This document shows positions 1 to 6,389 of a DNA stretch of 18,032 nucleotides, one piece after another (positions within the stretch are counted from its first letter, which is position 1; every line of letters begins with the position of its first letter). The DNA is from an uncultured Candidatus Melainabacteria bacterium (GTDB taxonomy: Bacteria > Cyanobacteriota > Vampirovibrionia > Gastranaerophilales > Gastranaerophilaceae). The notes beneath the pieces were generated by a model, which saw only the letters and a list, made by a program, of their open reading frames with translations, made no database searches and had not been told where the DNA came from. The position numbers and the translations under genes are program-made. The stretch is from contig CAMHMW010000021.1 of the NCBI GenBank assembly GCA_946186335.1, positions 1 through 18,032 of the forward strand. Reading direction: 5' to 3'.

Positions 1-618
1 AATATGGTCAGGAAAATCGACGATACTGAAAGGTTCAATATCGCCGATTAAAATATAACGTGTCCGGTTATATTTATCGTCATGGATATTTTCTTTCAGA
101 ATATTCAGCATGCAATTTTGGGCAATTTTTCTGTTACCTATGCAAGCATAGGTAAGGTTATGGTTATTTAATTCTCTTGCCGATTCAAGCATGGTTGCTG
201 ATTCAATTATATTAAGATTTCTCGGCATTTCTTCTTCGATAAATTTACCGCATTTACCCAAAAGACGTGGGGTTGCAATAAGTCCAGTTATACTGTAAAA
301 CTCTGTCGTTTTGGACAAAAGACAATATTCAACGGGCATAATCATCTCGGAAATGATTTTCAAATTAGGATTGGTTGAAAGAATTATACTGTCAATAGAT
401 TCTCTTATCGCTCCGTCTATTGTGTTTTCAACGGGCAAAACGCCTATTGTATCTTCCGTATTTTTTGAAACATAATCAACAACTTGTTTAATCGTATTAA
501 ACGGCATCGGATAGCAATTGAGATTATACATACTGGAATACTCATCCGTTACCATTTCCGAAAACGAATTTTCAGGTCCTAAATATGCGATATTTCTTAT
601 ATTTTCAAAATCTTTCAT
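1..618 (-). CDS. pheA: Prephenate dehydratase, 5' part (cut by window edge)
   Basis: The reverse strand reads open from an ATG at 618-616 to base 1, giving 206 residues without a stop; the C-terminus is outside the window. The product would convert prephenate to phenylpyruvate in phenylalanine synthesis in the cytoplasm. Seen: the N-terminal AYLGPENSFSEM (family Y-[LV]-G-P-x-x-[ST]-F-S), LPVENTIDGAIRES at about 61-74 (family V-P-x-E-N-S-x-E-G) and NRTRYILIG at about 184-192, matching the catalytic T-R-F region with Y for F. A GGAG lies 8 nt upstream of the start. Oddity: the usual H-P-Q-A-L-x-Q-C segment reads TPRLLGKC at about 117-124, so this is a divergent member. Whether an ACT regulatory domain follows cannot be seen. 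The family call is fairly sure; full activity is less so. Confidence 0.8.
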   Translation of the reverse strand, partial: MKDFENIRNIAYLGPENSFSEMVTDEYSSMYNLNCYPMPFNTIKQVVDYVSKNTEDTIGVLPVENTIDGAIRESIDSIILSTNPNLKIISEMIMPVEYCLLSKTTEFYSITGLIATPRLLGKCGKFIEEEMPRNLNIIESATMLESARELNNHNLTYACIGNRKIAQNCMLNILKENIHDDKYNRTRYILIGDIEPFSIVDFPDHI

Positions 619-639
619 AAAAATAACTCCACAAACAGC

Positions 640-668
640 ATTATACACCAAATTCAAAATATTATAAA
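640..668 (-). promoter_or_regulatory. Candidate promoter for the prephenate dehydratase gene
   Basis: On the reverse strand a perfect TATAAT (complement of 640-645) lies 17 nt downstream of a weak TTTATA (complement of 663-668, 4 of 6 to TTGACA). The expected start is near 633, giving a leader of only about 15 nt before the ATG at 618. The -10 is convincing; the -35 is not. Confidence 0.4.
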
Positions 669-712
669 GCAGACTGAAATGTAACAGAAATGTTATAATT
701 GTAGTATATTAC

Positions 713-741
713 TTGATAAAAATTCAATTATTAAGTATAAT
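713..741 (+). promoter_or_regulatory. Near-consensus sigma70-type promoter for the 704-residue membrane protein gene
   Basis: TTGATA (713-718) and TATAAT (736-741) are separated by exactly 17 nt, giving 11 of 12 consensus bases. Transcription would begin near 748 and leave a leader of about 120 nt before the ATG at 871. It is one of the two best promoter matches seen in the window. Confidence 0.7.
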
Positions 742-774
742 AAGTACACTTGTTTTGAAAATTTAGTGTACTTA
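741..774 (+). promoter_or_regulatory. Perfect 10-bp inverted repeat over the predicted transcription start (candidate operator)
   Basis: TAAGTACACT (741-750) is matched exactly by its reverse complement AGTGTACTTA (765-774) across a 14-nt spacer. The left arm begins at the last base of the -10 element and covers the predicted start near 748. Only part of that arm would therefore be in the transcript, which favours a DNA operator for a repressor over an RNA hairpin. No candidate regulator gene is adjacent. Confidence 0.5.
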
Positions 775-870
775 ATGTTAAAGTTTTGAAACATTACCCG
801 GAAAAAATGGCAATTAATCAGACGTGCGATTTTTTCAAGATATATAGAAGGTTTAGAATTAGTAGGGATC

Positions 871-2985
871 ATGTCAGTAAAACGAATCATACCAAGTATA
901 GAAGATAATAATAATGCGCAAAATCAGAAGATAAAAGTACAAAAAACCCCGTATTATGCGCAATCATACAAAACTGCCCCAATGCAGGCAGATTCCGTAT
1001 CATTCACAGGTACCCCCGGAGGATTTAACCCCATCGTAAGTACAATGAATTTTATTGAACAAGGCGGATATGCTGCATCTTTCATCATTCAGGACGGACT
1101 TGGATTTATTACACCCCGTGTAGGAAAAGGGCTTTTGAGAGGCAGCAAAAAAACCGATGAAAACGGCCAGCCCGTATTAGACGAAAACGGGAAACAGAAA
1201 CGTGAATATAACTGGAGATTAGCACGTAAAGAGTTTTTACGTGAAATAATCACAGGTCCGAGCGCATTTTTAATTCCGCTTGCTATGTTTGCCGGTATTA
1301 AAAAATGGTTTGGTGCTGGTAACAACGTAAAAATCAACTATATCAACGGCTTTAACGAACCATTTGCACAATATGCAAAAGCAAATGCAGATGCTATCGC
1401 AAAAGGTGAAGCTCTTGATAAAACAGGTTTTTATAAGGGTGTTTATGAAAAAGTTATAGAACAGAGTGTTAACTCTCATCTGCCTGAAAGCGAAAAACTT
1501 TCAGCCGAAAAAGTTGGCAAACTTGCAGAAGATTTTGCAAAACGCCAGATTGAAGTTGAAAACATTATGGCGGATAAGAGTATTAAAGGCAAAAAAGCAA
1601 AAGCAGCAGCAATTGAAAAACTCGAAGGCGGTACTGTTGAAGATATGTTTATGAAACTAAAAAAACAAACTATCGGCGGTGCTGTTAACGAACTTGCGGT
1701 TGAATACACAACTTCACAAGGTGTAAAAGGCGGAAGTATCGGTGAAATGGGCAAAGCCCTGAACGATTATTTCTCTGATGCAGTTCATAATGTTAAAAAA
1801 GCAATGACCGGCGCAAAAGATAAATTATCCGCAACAGAAATTGAAAATGCAGTAACTTCATTCACAAGAAAGAGAATGGGCTCAAGAATCGTAACTAACC
1901 TCGGAATATTCGCAACAATTGCAATGTTCTATTCACAGATTCCGAAATTGTATAAAATGGGTCTTGACGGCAACCCTGCATTAAAAGGAACTAACGCTGA
2001 AAACAACAATAATCAAAAACCCGAAACCAAAAACGTACAAAAAGATGCGGCAGGAAAACCTGTTCCGTTTACGGGTTCAATAGGTGCTAGACAACTTGAA
2101 AACCTTGGTGAAACAGTGTTCCACAATAAAACATTAAAGAAAGTTTCCGATATATTTGAATTTGACGGAAACATTATGTCAGGTGCAGCAATGCCTGTTC
2201 TGTTATACGGATTCTGTATTCCGCCAAGACTTGCAAAAGCAGATGACAAATACGATTACGGTGAAATTGTATTCCGTGATATGACAAGTTTCACAGCATT
2301 GTTATTCGGTGCAAAAGCACTTGCAAGACTGTTCTCAGACGGAATAACAAAAATGACAGGTCTTGCACTTAACAAGAAAGATACCGACAAGAGAAATGCC
2401 GTTCAGCGAATCTTTGATTACCTGAATCCGTTAGATACTCACCACAGCGTGCTTTCTTCAAAACAATTAACTTCGAAATATACAAATATTGAAGATTACA
2501 AAGGCGGCGTAAACGGATTTATGCAGTTTATTGAGGACAGTAAAGGCGATATTAAAAAAGCATTCGCACAAGATATTGAACTCAAAGATATTGTCGGAAA
2601 TATTCTTGAAAAACACAAAAACGGTCTGTCCTATGCCGATGCAAAAGTTACAGACATAAAAGATGCCCTCAATGCCGCAAGCAACGCAGAAGACAAAACT
2701 TTAATCAACAAGTTCTATGAATACTTCAAGGGTGACAACGCTCTGTTAAGAAAAGCAAAAACATGGAACAGCACCTTCGGTTTTGTTTCAACAATCATCC
2801 TGATTCCGAGCCTGATTATATGGATTGCAAACAAATGCGAAAAAATGACGGCAGAACGTGCGAAAAAAGACAAAGAAGCAGCGGATAACGAAAAATCCGA
2901 ACAGGCTGCAAGATACCTTGAAAAGCATCAATTTGCAGGACATGCTCCTACAATGGCAGGCTTTTTGGGAAATAACGTAAGATAA
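871..2985 (+). CDS. Large multi-pass membrane protein of unknown function with V-S-F-T-G motif
   Basis: A 704-residue protein that I cannot assign to a named family. The N-terminus (1-45) is polar and ends in DSVSFTG (41-47); a second PFTG occurs at 399-402. Hydrophobic, probably membrane-spanning stretches lie at about 124-146, 339-357, 436-452, 472-488 and 635-653. They are separated by long Lys/Ala/Glu-rich, probably helical regions (about 165-335 and 500-630), and the tail from 657 is charged. From memory, F-T-G motifs near the N-terminus recur in hypothetical proteins of gut Melainabacteria, which is part of the lineage inference. The start is the only in-frame ATG near the promoter; an AGGGA only 2 nt upstream is too close to be a good Shine-Dalgarno, so the start is uncertain. 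The gene stands alone between its own promoter and a terminator. Confidence 0.8.
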   Translation: MSVKRIIPSIEDNNNAQNQKIKVQKTPYYAQSYKTAPMQADSVSFTGTPGGFNPIVSTMNFIEQGGYAASFIIQDGLGFITPRVGKGLLRGSKKTDENGQPVLDENGKQKREYNWRLARKEFLREIITGPSAFLIPLAMFAGIKKWFGAGNNVKINYINGFNEPFAQYAKANADAIAKGEALDKTGFYKGVYEKVIEQSVNSHLPESEKLSAEKVGKLAEDFAKRQIEVENIMADKSIKGKKAKAAAIEKLEGGTVEDMFMKLKKQTIGGAVNELAVEYTTSQGVKGGSIGEMGKALNDYFSDAVHNVKKAMTGAKDKLSATEIENAVTSFTRKRMGSRIVTNLGIFATIAMFYSQIPKLYKMGLDGNPALKGTNAENNNNQKPETKNVQKDAAGKPVPFTGSIGARQLENLGETVFHNKTLKKVSDIFEFDGNIMSGAAMPVLLYGFCIPPRLAKADDKYDYGEIVFRDMTSFTALLFGAKALARLFSDGITKMTGLALNKKDTDKRNAVQRIFDYLNPLDTHHSVLSSKQLTSKYTNIEDYKGGVNGFMQFIEDSKGDIKKAFAQDIELKDIVGNILEKHKNGLSYADAKVTDIKDALNAASNAEDKTLINKFYEYFKGDNALLRKAKTWNSTFGFVSTIILIPSLIIWIANKCEKMTAERAKKDKEAADNEKSEQAARYLEKHQFAGHAPTMAGFLGNNVR

Positions 2986-3005
2986 TTCTTTTAATAAATG
3001 CAATA

Positions 3006-3044
3006 AAAAAGAGCGGTCTGAAAATTTTTCAGACCGCTCTTTTT
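3006..3044. terminator. Bidirectional intrinsic terminator
   Basis: A near-perfect palindrome with core stem GAGCGGTCTGA / TCAGACCGCTC is flanked by an A-run on the left and a T-run on the right. It can therefore end transcription on both strands. It lies between the convergent stops of the 704-residue protein gene (2985) and nrdG (3053) and serves both. Confidence 0.92.
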
Positions 3045-3052
3045 CAAAACTT

Positions 3053-3547
3053 TTAAACAGATTTATGCAAAACTACATTACCTGTTTTCAGACTTTCCTG
3101 AACGTCAATAACACGCTGGTTTGTACTTCCTACCCATTCAATGTTATTATCGTTTAATTCTTTTACAAATCTCCCGTCACACAAGACATCGATATATTTC
3201 ATTCCTTCTTCGTCTTTCACATCTTCCCACAGAAAGCCGGTGTATGACCATACCGGTTTTTCGGGGAAAAGTTCCTTGCACTTTTTGGCAAGTCTGAAAA
3301 CTTCCGAACGATTAAACGGATGTAAAGGATCTCCGCCGCTAAACGTAATTCCTGAACAATGAGATTTTCCCAAAGCCTCAAATAATTCGTTTTCTGCGGC
3401 TTCATCAAACGGCAAACCACCCGCCAAATCCCATGTTATCGGATTTTGACAGCCTTCGCAGTGGTGAGTGCATCCGGAAACCCACAACACGACTCTCAAA
3501 CCGTCACCATTCAACATATCATCTTTTGTAATGTTATGATAATTCAT
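3053..3547 (-). CDS. nrdG: Anaerobic ribonucleoside-triphosphate reductase activating protein
   Basis: A 164-residue radical-SAM activase that installs the glycyl radical on NrdD, using S-adenosylmethionine and a [4Fe-4S] cluster. Seen: the radical-SAM cysteine motif SGCTHHCEGC (C26, C30, C33), preceded by the usual start MNYHNITKDDMLNGDGLR, and the SAM-binding GGDPL at 71-75. The length is normal for the short NrdG class, and no extra ferredoxin domain is present. A GGGAG lies about 10 nt upstream of the ATG at 3547. It follows nrdD on the same strand after a 114-bp gap holding two REP-like hairpins, so it is probably cotranscribed with nrdD and ends at the bidirectional terminator. Confidence 0.95.
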   Translation of the reverse strand: MNYHNITKDDMLNGDGLRVVLWVSGCTHHCEGCQNPITWDLAGGLPFDEAAENELFEALGKSHCSGITFSGGDPLHPFNRSEVFRLAKKCKELFPEKPVWSYTGFLWEDVKDEEGMKYIDVLCDGRFVKELNDNNIEWVGSTNQRVIDVQESLKTGNVVLHKSV

Positions 3548-3575
3548 ATTATCTTCACTCCCGAGAATATTAAAT

Positions 3576-3599
3576 GTTGGGGCAAAAACCCCAACTTAC
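3576..3599 (-). repeat. REP-like hairpin, copy a
   Basis: On the reverse strand GTAA (complement of 3596-3599) is followed at once by a perfect 7-bp stem, GTTGGGG / CCCCAAC, with a 6-nt loop (3576-3595). Tetranucleotide plus hairpin is the layout of REP elements. It faces copy b, so the pair resembles a two-REP (BIME-like) unit inside the nrdD-nrdG gap. It may also act on mRNA stability or relative expression there. Confidence 0.55.
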
Positions 3600-3626
3600 G
3601 TTTTTTAAAACATACATTAGATTTAT

Positions 3627-3650
3627 GTAAGTCGGGCTGAAAGCCCGACT
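3627..3650 (+). repeat. REP-like hairpin, copy b
   Basis: GTAA (3627-3630) is followed directly by GTCGGGCT, a GAA loop and AGCCCGAC (3631-3649), a perfect 8-bp stem that gains a ninth pair from A3630-T3650. It is related in sequence to copies a and c and lies in the opposite orientation to copy a. It sits just downstream of the nrdD stop codon. Confidence 0.55.
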
Positions 3651-3661
3651 CATAAATACTG

Positions 3662-5926
3662 TTACATGCTGACTCTGTCAGCGATTTCTTCCATTTTTGC
3701 TTCGTTAAGACGAGTATCGCCGTTAACTCTTGAATATGAAAGATATCCGTTCATACGGTCAATTTTTGTAAGGTTACGGCTGCCGCATTTCGGACATACA
3801 TCCATTGCAAGTTCCTGATGTCCGCAGTCATCGCAATATGCCAATGACAAGTTGACACCTTCATAGAAACCTTTGTCCATAGCACGTTTCAATAATGTTT
3901 TAATAGCCTCTTTATTATACGAAAGCGGATATTTTACATATTGAATTTTACCGCCGTTAAACAAGTTCCAGAAACGATTTTCCAAATCCTGTTTTTCGAT
4001 AGGTGAAATTTTTTCTGTTACATGGCAATGGAATGAATTAGAAACATATCCTCTGTCAGAAACTTTTTCTTTAATGCCGTATTTTTTACGGAACTGCTGA
4101 ACCTGTAACCCGCAAAGACTTTCGGCAGGAGTTCCGTATATAGCATACAGATGTCCGTCTTCTTCTTTATACTGATTAATCTTATTGTTGATGTATTCCA
4201 TAACTTCAACAGCAAATTCACCGTCTTCAACAAGAGATTTTCCGTTATAAAGTTCCTGTAATTCATTCAGTGCCGTAATACCGAAAGATGCAGTTGCCGC
4301 TTTCAGTAACGGTTTAATCTTGTCATGCGGTTTTAAATGACCACCGTAGAAACCACCTTCGCAATACGCCAGCGGATTTATTGATGCTCTCATTTCACCA
4401 AGATATTCATAAGTTCTGATATGGATTTTTCTTATCATTTCCATATAGTAATCAAGAACTTCATAGAAATCTTTATTTTCCTGTCTTGCTTTTGCCAAAA
4501 TCATAGGCAGGTGCAGGCTGACAGCACCGATGTTAAATCTTCCGACAAATACCGGTTTGTCATTTTCATCCGCAGGACACATTCCGCCTCTTTCAAACCA
4601 TGGTGATAAGAACGCTCTGCAGCCCATCGGAGAAATTACTCTTTTGTATTTTTTGTACATTTCAGAAATGTAACCTTCACCGGTTAATGATAACCAGTCA
4701 GGATACATTGTTTTTCTTGAGCATTCAACACCTGCTTCAAACAGGTCATGAGAAACTCCGCCTTCTCCGTGAAGTTCTTCATCATACAAAAATACAATTT
4801 TCGGGAACAATACGGGCTTTTTATTTTCTTTTTTACCCTGACCTTTTGCGTGAATTTGCAGCATAGTCATTGATGCCATTTTTTCAAATTCACCTGTTCC
4901 CAAACCGATTGTCATTGTGATAAACGGATAATCACCGCGGGAAGATGCAACTGTGTTGAACTTGTATTCCCAACCCTGGAAACCTTGTTCGTAATCGTTT
5001 TTAACATCTTTCAACGCTTCTTCTCTTGCTTTTTCAAAGGATAAGCCCATGCAAATATATCTGTCATACTGTTTCTGATATGATTTTTCAGCGTAAGGTG
5101 CCAAAATCTTATCAACCTCAGGAACGGTAAATCCGCCGTACTGCTGACTTGCGGCAGCCATAACAATATCACCGATTACATCAAATGCAACATCCAAGGT
5201 TTTCGGCTCGTTGTACCAAAGGTTGCCCATTTCAAATCCGCCTTTTAAAACTTCCGCAACATCAAATAAACAGCAGTTCATTGTGTCACGGCGGGCAGAC
5301 ATATCGTGGATATAGATGTAACCTTCTCTGATTGCCTGCAAATCTTCAACGGTTAAGAAGAATTTTTTGTATAATTCTTTGTTTAACTGGTTGAAAATCA
5401 ATGATCTTTTTGTTGATACAAGAGCGGAGTCGGAATTTGAATTTTCCTTATCGCCGATATACATGATTTTCTGGCTTTCCTGATAAACTTTATCAAGCAT
5501 AGCAACAAAATCTGTTTTATAGTTTCTGTAATTTCTGTAACTTTTTGCAACAATCGGGTTAATGCTTTCCAAAGCACTTTCTACGATATTGTGAATTTCC
5601 CAGATGGAAATCTCGTCTTTGTGCAAATCACTTACGTTTTTATTAACGAAATCACAGATTCGTTTTAAATCTTCATCACTAAAAGTTATCAGCATACGTG
5701 TTGCTGATTTTTTAACGGCATTAACAACCTTTTGAACATTATATTGTTCCTTTGTGCCGTCTTTTTTAATAATAGACACACTTTCCGGCAAGCGTGAGGC
5801 ATTGTCGGCAACTTCTTTTGTAAACATTGCATTTGAGTCGTGAACTCTTTTTATTGCATCGGATACGTTTGCCGAAGTTATACCTACTACATTTTCATTA
5901 CTGTTCTGATTAACCGCATTTTGCAT
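3662..5926 (-). CDS. nrdD: Anaerobic ribonucleoside-triphosphate reductase (class III)
   Basis: A 754-residue oxygen-sensitive glycyl-radical enzyme that makes deoxyribonucleotides from ribonucleoside triphosphates. An ATP-cone occupies about 50-140, beginning SVSIIKKDGTKEQYNVQKVV. The barrel domain contains RRDTMNCCLFDVAEV and SPMGCRAFLSPWFERGG, where the conserved cysteines lie. The C-terminal zinc site has C698, C701, C711 and C714, followed by the glycyl-radical loop DRMNGYL with the radical at G727. The length is slightly above E. coli NrdD (about 712). GAGGAG lies 8 nt before the ATG at 5926, fixing the start. It is the first gene of an nrdD-nrdG unit, consistent with an anaerobic lifestyle, and a possible structured leader precedes it. 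Confidence 0.97.
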   Translation of the reverse strand: MQNAVNQNSNENVVGITSANVSDAIKRVHDSNAMFTKEVADNASRLPESVSIIKKDGTKEQYNVQKVVNAVKKSATRMLITFSDEDLKRICDFVNKNVSDLHKDEISIWEIHNIVESALESINPIVAKSYRNYRNYKTDFVAMLDKVYQESQKIMYIGDKENSNSDSALVSTKRSLIFNQLNKELYKKFFLTVEDLQAIREGYIYIHDMSARRDTMNCCLFDVAEVLKGGFEMGNLWYNEPKTLDVAFDVIGDIVMAAASQQYGGFTVPEVDKILAPYAEKSYQKQYDRYICMGLSFEKAREEALKDVKNDYEQGFQGWEYKFNTVASSRGDYPFITMTIGLGTGEFEKMASMTMLQIHAKGQGKKENKKPVLFPKIVFLYDEELHGEGGVSHDLFEAGVECSRKTMYPDWLSLTGEGYISEMYKKYKRVISPMGCRAFLSPWFERGGMCPADENDKPVFVGRFNIGAVSLHLPMILAKARQENKDFYEVLDYYMEMIRKIHIRTYEYLGEMRASINPLAYCEGGFYGGHLKPHDKIKPLLKAATASFGITALNELQELYNGKSLVEDGEFAVEVMEYINNKINQYKEEDGHLYAIYGTPAESLCGLQVQQFRKKYGIKEKVSDRGYVSNSFHCHVTEKISPIEKQDLENRFWNLFNGGKIQYVKYPLSYNKEAIKTLLKRAMDKGFYEGVNLSLAYCDDCGHQELAMDVCPKCGSRNLTKIDRMNGYLSYSRVNGDTRLNEAKMEEIADRVSM

Positions 5927-5934
5927 AATTAAAT

Positions 5935-6003
5935 CTCCTCAGCCCTTCTTAGGGCATGTTGTCCCCTGGGGTTGAAACCGAATAAAATCAACTCTTTGGG
6001 GGA
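5935..6003 (-). promoter_or_regulatory. Possible structured leader of nrdD
   Basis: The transcript upstream of nrdD can form nested stems (5999-6003 with 5962-5966; 5988-5992 with 5971-5975). These are followed by a compact hairpin GCCCT-AAGA-AGGGC (complement of 5942-5955) that ends immediately before the GAGGAG ribosome site (complement of 5935-5940). The bases are strikingly C- and G-rich amid AT-rich DNA. I do not recognise a known riboswitch class. Control of ribosome access is a plausible inference only. Confidence 0.4.
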
Positions 6004-6305
6004 TTTTTCTTTTTTTTCTACCCATAATCTCTTTATTCAATTATAATATCATAAATTAATTAAAAAATTAATAGTAATTAGAAAAAAATACATCTTTTGG
6101 ATGGTGTTTTTTGTTACTTATCTAAACATTTTATCCGTAACTCTGAAATCTCAAAGGTCATGGTCAGGTCGAACATTTTTATAAAATATTAACTCATGAT
6201 AAGAATGTTTAAAATTTGTAAAATTTACACTTTATTTAGAAATACTCAGTATATACAATGTGAAAATATTTTAAGATTTTGTCATGGAAGGGGGGGTAAA
6301 TATAA
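6004..6305. other. AT-rich intergenic stretch upstream of nrdD
   Basis: No gene is supported here. A perfect TATAAT on the reverse strand (complement of 6040-6045) could be the nrdD -10 element, giving a leader of roughly 105 nt, but no good -35 is found 17 nt upstream. A run of seven G occurs at 6290-6296. No convincing NrdR box was seen. Confidence 0.4.
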
Positions 6306-6354
6306 GTAGAAAAAATTAAAAATGGTGGGCACGCTTTCGCATTGCCCACCCTAC
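6306..6354 (-). terminator. gyrB terminator formed by a REP-like hairpin (copy d)
   Basis: Downstream of gyrB the reverse strand reads GTAG (complement of 6351-6354), then a perfect 8-bp stem GGTGGGCA / TGCCCACC with an 11-nt loop (6324-6350), then a T-rich tract (complement of about 6309-6323). The T-tract makes it a plausible intrinsic terminator. The GTAG at the 5' foot makes it look like a REP element as well, related in layout to copies a-c. Confidence 0.6.
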
Positions 6355-6389
6355 ATTCTATGCTATTGTTGGTTACAAACATTTACCCC

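Noticed and set aside
693..890. 65-codon reverse-strand frame over the promoter and inverted repeat
   Set aside because: It covers a strong promoter and runs into a real gene on the other strand; the hydrophobic, AT-driven composition looks like noise.
807..908. 33-codon upstream reading frame overlapping the start of the 704-residue protein gene
   Set aside because: It has only a weak GGA upstream, no recognisable product, and would interfere with the main start; most likely chance, though it could matter if the leader is translated.
6283..6318. G7 tract in an 11-codon frame as a phase-variable gene
   Set aside because: The frame is tiny, without a ribosome site, and no downstream frame would be switched by slippage.
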